Notes under the pieces: generated by a model | Database searches by the model: none | What the model was told of the DNA's origin: nothing | What the model saw: only the letters and a program-made list of their open reading frames with translations | Program-made: the position numbers and the translations under genes | Source: Anaerolineae bacterium | GTDB lineage: Bacteria; Chloroflexota; Anaerolineae; UBA4142 | NCBI GenBank assembly: GCA_027457205.1 | Contig: DAIDTM010000261.1 | Span: 1-6,234 of the forward strand | DNA: 6,234 nt | Direction: 5' to 3' | Shown here: piece by piece, positions 1 to 5,985 of the stretch | Position numbering within the stretch: the stretch's first letter is position 1 | Layout of the letters: every line of letters begins with the position of its first letter

Positions 1-854
1 GCGATGCCTTTTTCGATGGCGAGCGCGCGCATACTTTCGAGCGTGTCCGAAACGAGATCGCGCAGCGAGCCGGGTTCGATGCTCCAATTCGGCGCGGCGG
101 CATCCAGCTGCGATAGTTCGAACAGGTCGTCGACGAGTCGCGAAAGATATTCGAGTTCCGACTGCGCCTGCAGCAGGTATCGACGTACACTCGCCTCGTC
201 GGTCACGACGCCGTCGTTGATCGTCTCGATCATGGCGCGCAGCGAGGTCAACGGCGTCCGCAGATCGTGCGACACGGCGGCGACCAGCGATCGCCGCGCG
301 CGCTCCAATTCCTTTTCGCGCGTCTGCATCTGGTCGAGCTGCTGCACCATCCGATTGAACGCCGCCGCGACCATCTCGACCTCGTCCCCGGAGCGGACCT
401 GGGCGCGCCGCGTCAAATCGCCGTCGGCGATCTTCTCGGCGGTGCGCGCAAGATGCTCCAGATTGCCGGTGATCGAGCGCGCCATCAGGTAGCCAAAGCC
501 GAGCGCGACCAGCGTCGCAAAAACGATCAAGACTAACAGAAAGGTGCTATCGTGTTCCGAGATGAACATCGGCATCGAGACGAACAAAATGTTCAGCAGC
601 GTGACGCCGAGTCCCAGCGCGTAGGTCAGCGCGATTTTCAGATGCACGGTGGCAAGCCGCAGCCGCTCGCTCAGACGGTAGATGGCGTACCCCAACGCCA
701 GCGAGAGCGTTTCCGAGACGAGGAGGATTTGCGCGAGCGTCACGAGTTCGCTTGCCGGCGCGTTCAGCCAGCCCACCGCGAGTCCCAGGGTGACGAGCGG
801 CGCAAGAATCCACAGCGCGATCAGAATCGCCACGCTTTGTTTTGAACCTTGCAA
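1..854 (-). CDS. Sensor histidine kinase, C-terminal part cut by the left edge
   Basis: Membrane sensor kinase that should autophosphorylate on a histidine and pass the phosphate to the response regulator encoded just upstream. I translated about 284 residues before the window ends. They hold four hydrophobic segments (about residues 8-28, 37-57, 73-97, 104-124), a HAMP linker (about 125-176, with GDEVEMVAAAFNRM) and a HisKA domain with VSHDLRTPLTSLR, His196 being the phosphate site. The ATPase domain lies beyond the edge. The loops between helices are short, so there is no sizeable outside sensor domain and the signal is probably read in or near the membrane. There is no early ATG. I chose TTG at 852-854 because GGAGG (866-870) sits 11 bases upstream; GTG at 831-833 is the alternative. 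It follows the regulator by 31 bases. Family call is firm; signal unknown. Confidence 0.93.
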   Translation of the reverse strand, partial: MQGSKQSVAILIALWILAPLVTLGLAVGWLNAPASELVTLAQILLVSETLSLALGYAIYRLSERLRLATVHLKIALTYALGLGVTLLNILFVSMPMFISEHDSTFLLVLIVFATLVALGFGYLMARSITGNLEHLARTAEKIADGDLTRRAQVRSGDEVEMVAAAFNRMVQQLDQMQTREKELERARRSLVAAVSHDLRTPLTSLRAMIETINDGVVTDEASVRRYLLQAQSELEYLSRLVDDLFELSQLDAAAPNWSIEPGSLRDLVSDTLESMRALAIEKGI

Positions 855-870
855 AGGTTCGCCAACCTCC
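844..870 (-). promoter_or_regulatory. Alternative hairpins over the kinase ribosome site and start
   Basis: In the gap between regulator and kinase the minus strand carries a perfect palindrome GAACCTT-tgc-AAGGTTC (844-860). Just upstream is AGGTT (864-868), which overlaps the GGAGG ribosome site (866-870) and can pair with AACCT (855-859) across a four-base loop. The two pairings share the middle segment, so only one can form at a time. One would mask the GGAGG; the other would put the TTG start in a hairpin loop and mask the AAGG that could serve the later GTG start. No T-run follows, so it is not a standard terminator. The pairings are seen in the sequence; a regulatory role is inferred. 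Confidence 0.4.
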
Positions 871-885
871 GCAAGCGTTTGCCGA

Positions 886-1572
886 TTACTTTTCAAATTT
901 ATAGCCCACGCCCCAGACAGTTGCAATGTAGTGCGGGTTCGCCGGGTCGGTCTCGATTTTTTCACGCAGGCGGCGAACGTGCACCGTCACCGTGCTGGCA
1001 TCGCCGAAAAAGTCATAACCCCACACCTTGTCCATCAACTGTGCGCGGGTAAAGACCTGCCCCGGCGATTGAGCGAGAAAATAGAGCAGATCGAATTCTT
1101 TACCGGTCAGTTCGATGCTGCGCCCGGCGACCTGCACCGTCCGCGTGCGCGGATCGATGACGAGTCCGTCGTACTCCAGCGTCTTGCCGGACGCCGGTTC
1201 CTGCGGCGCCGCGCGCCGCAAAATATTCTTGACGCGCGCCACCACTTCGCGCGGACTGAACGGCTTGACGATGTAATCGTCTGCGCCTAATTCCAAACCG
1301 AGCACGCGGTCTAGTTCGTCGCTCTTGGCGGTCAGCATGATGACTGGCGTCGCGTGTTTGGCGCGCAGGCGGCGGAATACTTCCAGCCCGTCCACTTTCG
1401 GCAGCATTAGGTCAAGCACGATCAAGTCAGGCGTGTGCGCCTCGAAGGTTGCGAGCGCGGCTTCGCCGTCGGTCGCGGTGTTGATGCGAAACCCATCGCG
1501 GCTAAGATACAGTTTGAGCGCTTCTACAACCTGCGGCTCATCGTCCACAATAAGTATACGTTGACCGGTCAC
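886..1572 (-). CDS. OmpR/PhoB-type response regulator
   Basis: DNA-binding response regulator of 228 residues, the usual length for the OmpR/PhoB family. The receiver domain (about 4-118) has the acidic pair Asp10/Asp11, the phosphate-accepting Asp54 in IVLDLMLP, the switch Thr81 and Lys103 in VKPF. The winged-helix DNA-binding domain (about 140-226) has the typical ELTGKEFDLLYFL start, a VTVHVRRLREKI recognition helix and the terminal WGVGYKFE hairpin. The start is GTG (1570-1572), with a modest purine stretch GGGGA about 11 bases upstream. The kinase follows in the same direction, so the two are almost surely co-transcribed and partners. The 56-base upstream gap is poorer in GC than its surroundings and may hold its own promoter. 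The regulated genes cannot be told from the sequence. Confidence 0.97.
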   Translation of the reverse strand: MTGQRILIVDDEPQVVEALKLYLSRDGFRINTATDGEAALATFEAHTPDLIVLDLMLPKVDGLEVFRRLRAKHATPVIMLTAKSDELDRVLGLELGADDYIVKPFSPREVVARVKNILRRAAPQEPASGKTLEYDGLVIDPRTRTVQVAGRSIELTGKEFDLLYFLAQSPGQVFTRAQLMDKVWGYDFFGDASTVTVHVRRLREKIETDPANPHYIATVWGVGYKFEK

Positions 1573-1628
1573 CTTTGTATTTTCCCCGATCTTTCTTGCG
1601 ATCCGATGACGAAATTCTTAATAAACCG
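1573..1628 (-). promoter_or_regulatory. AT-richer gap ahead of the two-component pair, possible promoter
   Basis: This 56-base gap separates the MoaD/ThiS gene from the regulator. On the minus strand it begins with an AT-rich run (TTTATTAAGAATTT) in otherwise GC-rich DNA, and holds GATCG twice at a 12-base period close to the regulator start. I could not fit a good -35/-10 pair with normal spacing. A promoter, perhaps autoregulated, is plausible from position alone. Confidence 0.2.
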
Positions 1629-1889
1629 TTAAAAGAACGCGGACGGCACCGTAGGCGCGCCGCCTCCCACCGGCTCGAACACTTCCAAAACATCGCCGTC
1701 TTGGAGTGCGGTGGAATCGCCGACCACTTGATCGTTGATCGCGGTCATCCATACATTGGAATCAGGGACGCCGAAGCGCGCCAGCAATTCGCGGATCGTC
1801 GTCCCTGATTCGATTTCCACCTGCGCGTCTTGTTTTTTCTGCGGCAGATGTTTTTTCAGATTACCGTACAGTTTGATCGTGATTTGCAT
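1629..1889 (-). CDS. MoaD/ThiS family ubiquitin-like sulfur carrier, C-terminally extended
   Basis: Small beta-grasp protein of 86 residues. MQITIKLYGNLKKHLP at the start, SGTTIRELLARFGVP in the middle (about 29-43), then INDQVV and LQDGDVLEVFEPVGGG (62-77) match the MoaD/ThiS fold in order. Family members carry a C-terminal Gly-Gly that is adenylated by a MoeB/ThiF-type enzyme and loaded with sulfur for molybdopterin, thiamin or other sulfur transfer. Here GGG (75-77) is followed by nine more residues, APTVPSAFF, so the glycines are not at the end. Either a protease trims the tail or the protein no longer works as a sulfur carrier. No activating enzyme or cofactor gene is in the window. Start is ATG, with no clear ribosome site. 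MoaD and ThiS cannot be separated from this alone. Confidence 0.85.
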   Translation of the reverse strand: MQITIKLYGNLKKHLPQKKQDAQVEIESGTTIRELLARFGVPDSNVWMTAINDQVVGDSTALQDGDVLEVFEPVGGGAPTVPSAFF

Positions 1890-1918
1890 GGTCTGCGCCG
1901 TCGCGCGCGCCCGCGTCG

Positions 1919-2464
1919 TTACGGATCGTCATTGGCGTCCATCGAGTCCCGCATCGCTGTGACGAAAGTCTCGCCTGCCGCGTTCGCCTCCTCCATGCGC
2001 GTCTTGCTGTCATCTGGCGTAAAGCGCGCCGCGCCGCGCGGGTGCAGCGCGTGCAAATTCGTTTTGGCGACGGCTTTGCGGGTGTACTTGCGTCCGCGCA
2101 TCTCCGCCATCAGCTCTTTCAGGTCTTGAATTTCCTCGTGCTGATTCGCCAGCGCCTTGAGCACCAGGTCGTGCATATCGGTCACGTGGGTGTGGTCTTC
2201 CTGCGCGCGCTGCTCCTGCATATCGGCGATCTTTTGCTGGCGCACTTCGGAGATGGTCGCGTACAACAACACGATGGAACTCACCGCAACGCTCATCACG
2301 TTCAGGTAGCTATTGACGAGCAGTACGAACGTTTGATTATTGGCGTAGACGATCAGTGGGATGAGCAGCGCGATCGTCGCCAGGATGACAAATCGAAACG
2401 TGAGGAAGCGGACGGGCCACGGCAGAACGTACTTGTCGAGAAAATCGTTGGCGCGTTTCAGCAT
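1919..2464 (-). CDS. Two-helix membrane protein with charged coiled-coil-like tail, unknown function
   Basis: Not recognised with certainty. The 181 residues show two membrane segments (about 21-40 and 46-71) separated by only a few residues (ANNQT), so both ends should be cytoplasmic. A charged, Gln/Glu-rich helical stretch follows (about 73-123, with VRQQKIADMQEQRAQED and HEEIQDLKELM), likely a coiled coil, then a basic and finally acidic tail. The His/Asp-rich piece HTHVTDMHD (91-99) is notable. This layout recalls DUF1003 and low-affinity iron permease-like proteins, but I see no motif that settles either. Start is ATG with a strong ribosome site, AAGGGGGAG (2467-2475). It begins 21 bases after the reductase stop and is followed 29 bases later by the MoaD/ThiS gene. 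The coding call is firm, the function open. Confidence 0.8.
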   Translation of the reverse strand: MLKRANDFLDKYVLPWPVRFLTFRFVILATIALLIPLIVYANNQTFVLLVNSYLNVMSVAVSSIVLLYATISEVRQQKIADMQEQRAQEDHTHVTDMHDLVLKALANQHEEIQDLKELMAEMRGRKYTRKAVAKTNLHALHPRGAARFTPDDSKTRMEEANAAGETFVTAMRDSMDANDDP

Positions 2465-2485
2465 TTCTCCCCCTTGTCGCCGGGA

Positions 2486-3418
2486 TCATTTTGGCGCGGC
2501 GCGCCGCGCGTCTTCCATTTTCAATCCGACGTAAATCGTCTGATGCACCGGCGTCGCGATGCCCTTCGCCGCGCCGAGGCGCACTACCGCGCCGGAGAGC
2601 GCGTCGATCTCCAGCCGCTTGCCCTGCTCCACGTCGAGCAGCATCGACGGTTTGTTGCCCGGCTTCAGATTCAGCGTGAATTGGTACTGCCGCTCGACGA
2701 TGTCGGCGTCCATGGCGATGCCTTGCGCGCGACCGACTGCATCGACTTCTTGCATCGCGGCGCGGAGCGTCGCGCGCGCTTCAGGCAGTTGGAACAAGTC
2801 GTACGGCGCGGTGCGCGCGAGCGACGCCAGACCAGCGGTGGAGGCGATGAAGACGAACTTGTGCCACAATGGAATGCGCCCGTCCGGCGCGGCGGAAACT
2901 TCGATGCCGACCCGCTTGAACGCGGCGACGATCTGTTCGACGCGCGACGAAAGCCCTTGCCCGCCGATTTCGCCGACCGTCGTCATCCGAAACGGACTCT
3001 TCTGCTCGATCACGCCCGGAGCGGCGATGTTCGAGACCACCTGCGTTGGCGCGACGAGCACGTGCTCCTTGCCGACGATCGCGCCGATTTGGTCTGGCGC
3101 GTCTACGCCGTTCTGAAACGTCATCACCGCCGTCTGCACGCCGATCATTGGCTGCATCGCGCGCGCGGCGGCTTGGGTGTCGTACGTCTTGACGCCGAAC
3201 AAAATCCAATCGACCGCGCCCACCTCCGCCGGATGGTAAGTCGCTTTCGCCGGCTTGATGACCAAGTCGCCGTGAACGCTTTTGATCGTCAAGCCGTTCT
3301 CGCGGATCGCTTTCAGATGCGCGCCGCGCGCGATGAACGTCACGTCGTGTCCGTCTTTCGCCAGCAGCGCGCCGTAGTAGCCGCCCAATCCGCCAGCTGC
3401 CATCACTGCAATCTTCAT
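2486..3418 (-). CDS. 2-dehydropantoate 2-reductase (ketopantoate reductase) family protein
   Basis: NADPH-dependent 2-oxo-acid reductase of the ApbA/PanE family; classic members reduce ketopantoate to pantoate for coenzyme A synthesis. Length 310 residues, normal. It has an N-terminal Rossmann fold (MKIAVMAAGGLGGYYG), FQNGVDAP with the conserved Asn (103), IPLWHKFVFIAS with the catalytic Lys (187), and the C-terminal PSMLLDVEQGKRLEIDAL with Ser258 and Glu270. The first Gly of the GxGxxG motif is Ala7. I chose ATG at 3416-3418 because GAGG (3425-3428) lies six bases upstream; a TTG two codons earlier touches that site. It follows citrate synthase by 68 bases. The family contains several 2-oxo-acid reductases, so the exact substrate is not certain and I give no symbol. 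Confidence 0.92.
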   Translation of the reverse strand: MKIAVMAAGGLGGYYGALLAKDGHDVTFIARGAHLKAIRENGLTIKSVHGDLVIKPAKATYHPAEVGAVDWILFGVKTYDTQAAARAMQPMIGVQTAVMTFQNGVDAPDQIGAIVGKEHVLVAPTQVVSNIAAPGVIEQKSPFRMTTVGEIGGQGLSSRVEQIVAAFKRVGIEVSAAPDGRIPLWHKFVFIASTAGLASLARTAPYDLFQLPEARATLRAAMQEVDAVGRAQGIAMDADIVERQYQFTLNLKPGNKPSMLLDVEQGKRLEIDALSGAVVRLGAAKGIATPVHQTIYVGLKMEDARRAAPK

Positions 3419-3486
3419 TTTCAACCTCGATAGCGATTTTTATTTTTGCTGTTGTTCCCATCTAGAGACGAATTGGCAATGTGCCT

Positions 3487-4599
3487 CTACGCGCGTTGAT
3501 CCAATGGAATCACCGACTGCGCCGCGGGTCCCACGTATTCCGCGTCCGGGCGAATGATGCGATTGTGGTTCACTTGCTCCAGCACATGCGCCGTCCATCC
3601 GCTCATCCGACTGACCGCAAATGTAGCAGTAAACAAATCTTTTGGCAAGCCCGCCGCGTGCAGCACCGCCGCGGAGTAAAACTCGACGTTGGTGTAGAGT
3701 CGTTCCGCCGGTCGCTGCTCGTGTAGCAGGCGTAAGCCGGTCTCTTCGACGCGCTGCGCCAGCGCGAAGAATGCCGGCGCGCATACATCGCGCGCGAGAC
3801 CGCGCAGAATCTCCGCGCGCGGGTCGGTGGTCTTGTACATCCGGTGCCCGAAACCCATCAGCCGTTCCTTACGCGCGAGCGCGCCGCGCATCCATGTCTC
3901 GGCGTTTTCTTCCGCGCCAATCGCTTCGATCATATCCAGCACGCGCGACGGCGCGCCGCCGTGCAGCGGTCCCTTCAGCGCGCCCAGCGCGGCGGCGGCG
4001 CACGAGTACAAGTCCGAGCCGGTCGATGCGACCACGCGCGCGGCAAAGGTCGATGCGTTCAAGCCGTGGTCTGCGAGCAGAACCAAGTACGTATCGAGCG
4101 CGCGGACTTGCGCGGTGGTGGGGATTTCCCCGCTGAGCAAGTAAAGGTAATTCGCCGCATGATCGAGATCGGGACGCGGTGTGAGCGGCGCAAGCCCGCG
4201 CCGCGCGCGGTCGAACGCGGCGAGCAGCACCGGCGTTTGCGCGGTGAGCGCGATGGCTTGCGGCAGGTCGGGCGGCGTGAGTGGTCGCCCCGCGTCGAGT
4301 GCGGAGACGAGTGTCCGCAGCGCGTCGATCGGCGCGGTCGTGGGTGGCAGCGCGCGGAGGACGTTCAGCGCGGCGTCTGGCAGCGTGCGCTGCTGCGCCA
4401 GTTGCTTTTTCAGCGCGTCGAGTTGCGCGCGCGTCGGCAGCGCGCCGTACCAAAAGAGGTGCGCGACCTCTTCAAACGATACCGCGCGCGCGAGGTCGCG
4501 GATATCGTAACCGCGATAGATCAACACGCCGCGCGCGCCGTCCACGCGGCTGAGCGCGGTCTGCGCGACGATGACGCCTTCCAATCCTTGAGTAATCAT
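3487..4599 (-). CDS. Citrate synthase family protein (short form)
   Basis: Condenses acetyl-CoA (or another acyl-CoA) with oxaloacetate to give citrate (or a methylcitrate-type product) in the cytoplasm. At 370 residues it matches the short citrate synthases of Gram-positive bacteria and archaea. Landmarks in order: RGYDIRDLA (29-37), DHGLNAST with His178, GPLHGGAP with His213, GFGHRMYK with His252/Arg253, NVEFYSA (304-310) and SRMSGWTAHVLEQ (330-342) with Arg331, then RIIRP with Arg350. By alignment from memory His213 and His252 are the two catalytic histidines. The usual catalytic Asp of NVDFYS is Glu306 here; NVEF also occurs in the actinobacterial CitA group as I recall it. ATG start with AAAGG (4608-4612) eight bases upstream. 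Citrate versus 2-methylcitrate synthase cannot be decided by eye. Confidence 0.95.
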   Translation of the reverse strand: MITQGLEGVIVAQTALSRVDGARGVLIYRGYDIRDLARAVSFEEVAHLFWYGALPTRAQLDALKKQLAQQRTLPDAALNVLRALPPTTAPIDALRTLVSALDAGRPLTPPDLPQAIALTAQTPVLLAAFDRARRGLAPLTPRPDLDHAANYLYLLSGEIPTTAQVRALDTYLVLLADHGLNASTFAARVVASTGSDLYSCAAAALGALKGPLHGGAPSRVLDMIEAIGAEENAETWMRGALARKERLMGFGHRMYKTTDPRAEILRGLARDVCAPAFFALAQRVEETGLRLLHEQRPAERLYTNVEFYSAAVLHAAGLPKDLFTATFAVSRMSGWTAHVLEQVNHNRIIRPDAEYVGPAAQSVIPLDQRA

Positions 4600-4623
4600 A
4601 GTTTCAACCTTTGAGCGAAAAGG

Positions 4624-5661
4624 TCAGGGTCCTTTGACGACAAAGTTGCTGTATAGATGGTCCACGCCGCTCTGACCGCTTGCGCCGGTCAAGGAGATCA
4701 AGCCGACTCCGCCCGTCGTAAAAGCTCCATCCGAGGTCTGGCTGACGAATTGCTCGTTTATGAAAAGGGAGAGCGTGCTGTGGTCGCAAGCCGCGCGGAC
4801 GTGATTGTTATCGGCGACTTTGAGCAGGCTGGGATCCAGCGTTCCGCTCGTCAGCGTGTCGGTCTGGTCTCCGCTCGAAGTGAAAGTGTACTTGTCAATT
4901 TCATAACTGCCATCCATGCTCACTTCAAAGGCGTACCCGCCGGCGTCATTTTTCATGCGACAGGTCACGCCGAACCACGCATCGTCCGGTCCAGCAATCT
5001 TTTTCACATCTGCTTCCACGCTGATATTGGTGAATCCCTCATTGTTTGTCCAAACTAACTGGCCGCCGTTCTCCTTACCGATGAAAATGCGATAACCGCC
5101 TTTGACGTAATCGAGAATGTAATCGGTAGAGTTCTTACGATCCCACCCGCTCGATGGATTGGAGAAATCATCCTTTAGCAGAATCTTGGAGTACGGCGTC
5201 GGAGTTGCGGCGGGCAATGGAGTGGGCAGCGGAGTCGACGTCGCCGCTCGAGTGGGTCTCGGTGTAGCGGTAGACTGTGGTAACTCGGTTGGGATTGGAA
5301 TGTCCGTCGCGAATGAGGCGATACTGGTTGTTTTTGCTAACTGGGTGATACCTGAAAAACTCTGCGAGATCGTCTGGCTGACGAAGAAAAAAGTCGCCCC
5401 GATAATACAGAGCGTAATGGCACCGATCAAGATCGGCAGTGTGAGTGAAATGCCTACCGTCGCCGCCACTGCCTTGCCGACCGTGCCGGCGGCTTGTTCC
5501 TCAGCCGGAGTGATCTGCGGCATTTCTAAACTGGTGGTACGTAGTTCCTGCGGCACGATCACAGTGTTGCCGCAGTACTGGCATTGCATCTCGGCTTGAT
5601 CGCCGGTCGCGGTCAGCGCCGCGCCGCACTTGGGACAATTAAACGTACTTACGTCGGACAT
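4624..5661 (-). CDS. Zinc-ribbon, one-pass membrane protein with outside beta-rich domain
   Basis: Function not known; the domain order is clear over 345 residues. A zinc ribbon opens the protein (Cys9/Cys12 in NCPKC, Cys27/Cys30 in CQYC), then an acidic spacer, one membrane helix (about 69-95), a Thr/Pro-rich linker (about 118-157, with TPLPTPLPAATPTP) and a domain of about 185 residues. That domain starts LLKDDFSNPSSGW, the usual opening of concanavalin-like (LamG or DUF1080-type) beta-sandwiches in Chloroflexota outside proteins, and carries WFGVTCRMKNDAGGYAFEVS. Such domains often bind or cleave glycans, but I see no catalytic motif. The expected topology is zinc ribbon inside, beta domain outside. 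ATG start with AAGGAG (5668-5673) six bases upstream. It begins 23 bases after the ABM gene and ends 24 bases before citrate synthase. Confidence 0.88.
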   Translation of the reverse strand: MSDVSTFNCPKCGAALTATGDQAEMQCQYCGNTVIVPQELRTTSLEMPQITPAEEQAAGTVGKAVAATVGISLTLPILIGAITLCIIGATFFFVSQTISQSFSGITQLAKTTSIASFATDIPIPTELPQSTATPRPTRAATSTPLPTPLPAATPTPYSKILLKDDFSNPSSGWDRKNSTDYILDYVKGGYRIFIGKENGGQLVWTNNEGFTNISVEADVKKIAGPDDAWFGVTCRMKNDAGGYAFEVSMDGSYEIDKYTFTSSGDQTDTLTSGTLDPSLLKVADNNHVRAACDHSTLSLFINEQFVSQTSDGAFTTGGVGLISLTGASGQSGVDHLYSNFVVKGP

Positions 5662-5684
5662 CTTCTGCTCCTTGCGTCGCGTTT

Positions 5685-5984
5685 CTACTTTGCGGCGACG
5701 ACGCTGTATTCGGTGAACTCTACCGGCGCGAGGCAGTTCGGATAGAGCACGCCGGTGAATCGCTTGACCGCGTCAGAATTGGAGTGACGATCGCGCGCGG
5801 CGGCATCGGCGAAGATAAAAACGTGCAGGAAGCGCGTCGCGTCGTTGGTCTCTTGCATCGCGAGGTACTGCAGTGTCTGCGGCTCGTTCGCGCGGAGGTC
5901 ATCGATAAATTCCCGGATGGCTTGCTCGCATTTTTCCAGCGCTGCGGGCTGGACTTGAAAACGCGCGGTTTGGTAGATCGGCAT
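5685..5984 (-). CDS. Antibiotic biosynthesis monooxygenase (ABM) domain protein
   Basis: A single ABM ferredoxin-like domain of 99 residues, the normal size for the YgiN-like group. These small dimeric proteins include quinol and anthrone monooxygenases that work without a metal or flavin, and heme-degrading relatives; many have no proven substrate. Seen here: ARFQVQPAALEKCEQAIREF at the start, the central FLHVFIFADAAARDRHSNS (52-70) with His67, and DAVKRFTGVLYP, the usual helix and turn after it. Start ATG (5982-5984) is set by AGGAG (5992-5996) seven bases upstream. Another ATG five bases earlier is in a different frame. The acetyltransferase stop codon lies between the ribosome site and the start with a one-base gap, so the two are probably translationally coupled. 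Family call is good; reaction unknown. Confidence 0.88.
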   Translation of the reverse strand: MPIYQTARFQVQPAALEKCEQAIREFIDDLRANEPQTLQYLAMQETNDATRFLHVFIFADAAARDRHSNSDAVKRFTGVLYPNCLAPVEFTEYSVVAAK

Positions 5985-5985
5985 G

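Noticed and set aside
844..860. Palindrome after the regulator as a transcription terminator
   Set aside because: No T-run follows, and the kinase gene continues directly in the same direction; a translational role fits better.
3422..3424. TTG start for the reductase two codons before the ATG
   Set aside because: It directly touches the GAGG ribosome site, leaving no spacer; the ATG at 3416-3418 has a normal six-base spacing.
2042..3433. Long plus-strand open frame of 463 codons
   Set aside because: It runs antisense to the reductase and the two-helix membrane protein, which both have clear families or features. Its product is very rich in Arg, Asp and His with no recognisable domain, as expected for a shadow frame in GC-rich DNA.
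2781..3461. Second minus-strand open frame of 226 codons overlapping the reductase
   Set aside because: Out of frame with the reductase, dominated by Arg, Ala and Asp, no family signal.
3475..3485. Inverted repeat GGCA-atg-TGCC after citrate synthase, possible terminator
   Set aside because: Only four base pairs and no T-run follows on the minus strand.
3844..4614. Plus-strand open frame of 256 codons
   Set aside because: Antisense to citrate synthase, Arg-rich, no domain; a shadow frame.
5159..5599. Plus-strand Gly/Val-rich open frame of 146 codons
   Set aside because: It is the antisense reading of the Thr/Pro linker and membrane helix of the zinc-ribbon protein; no independent support.
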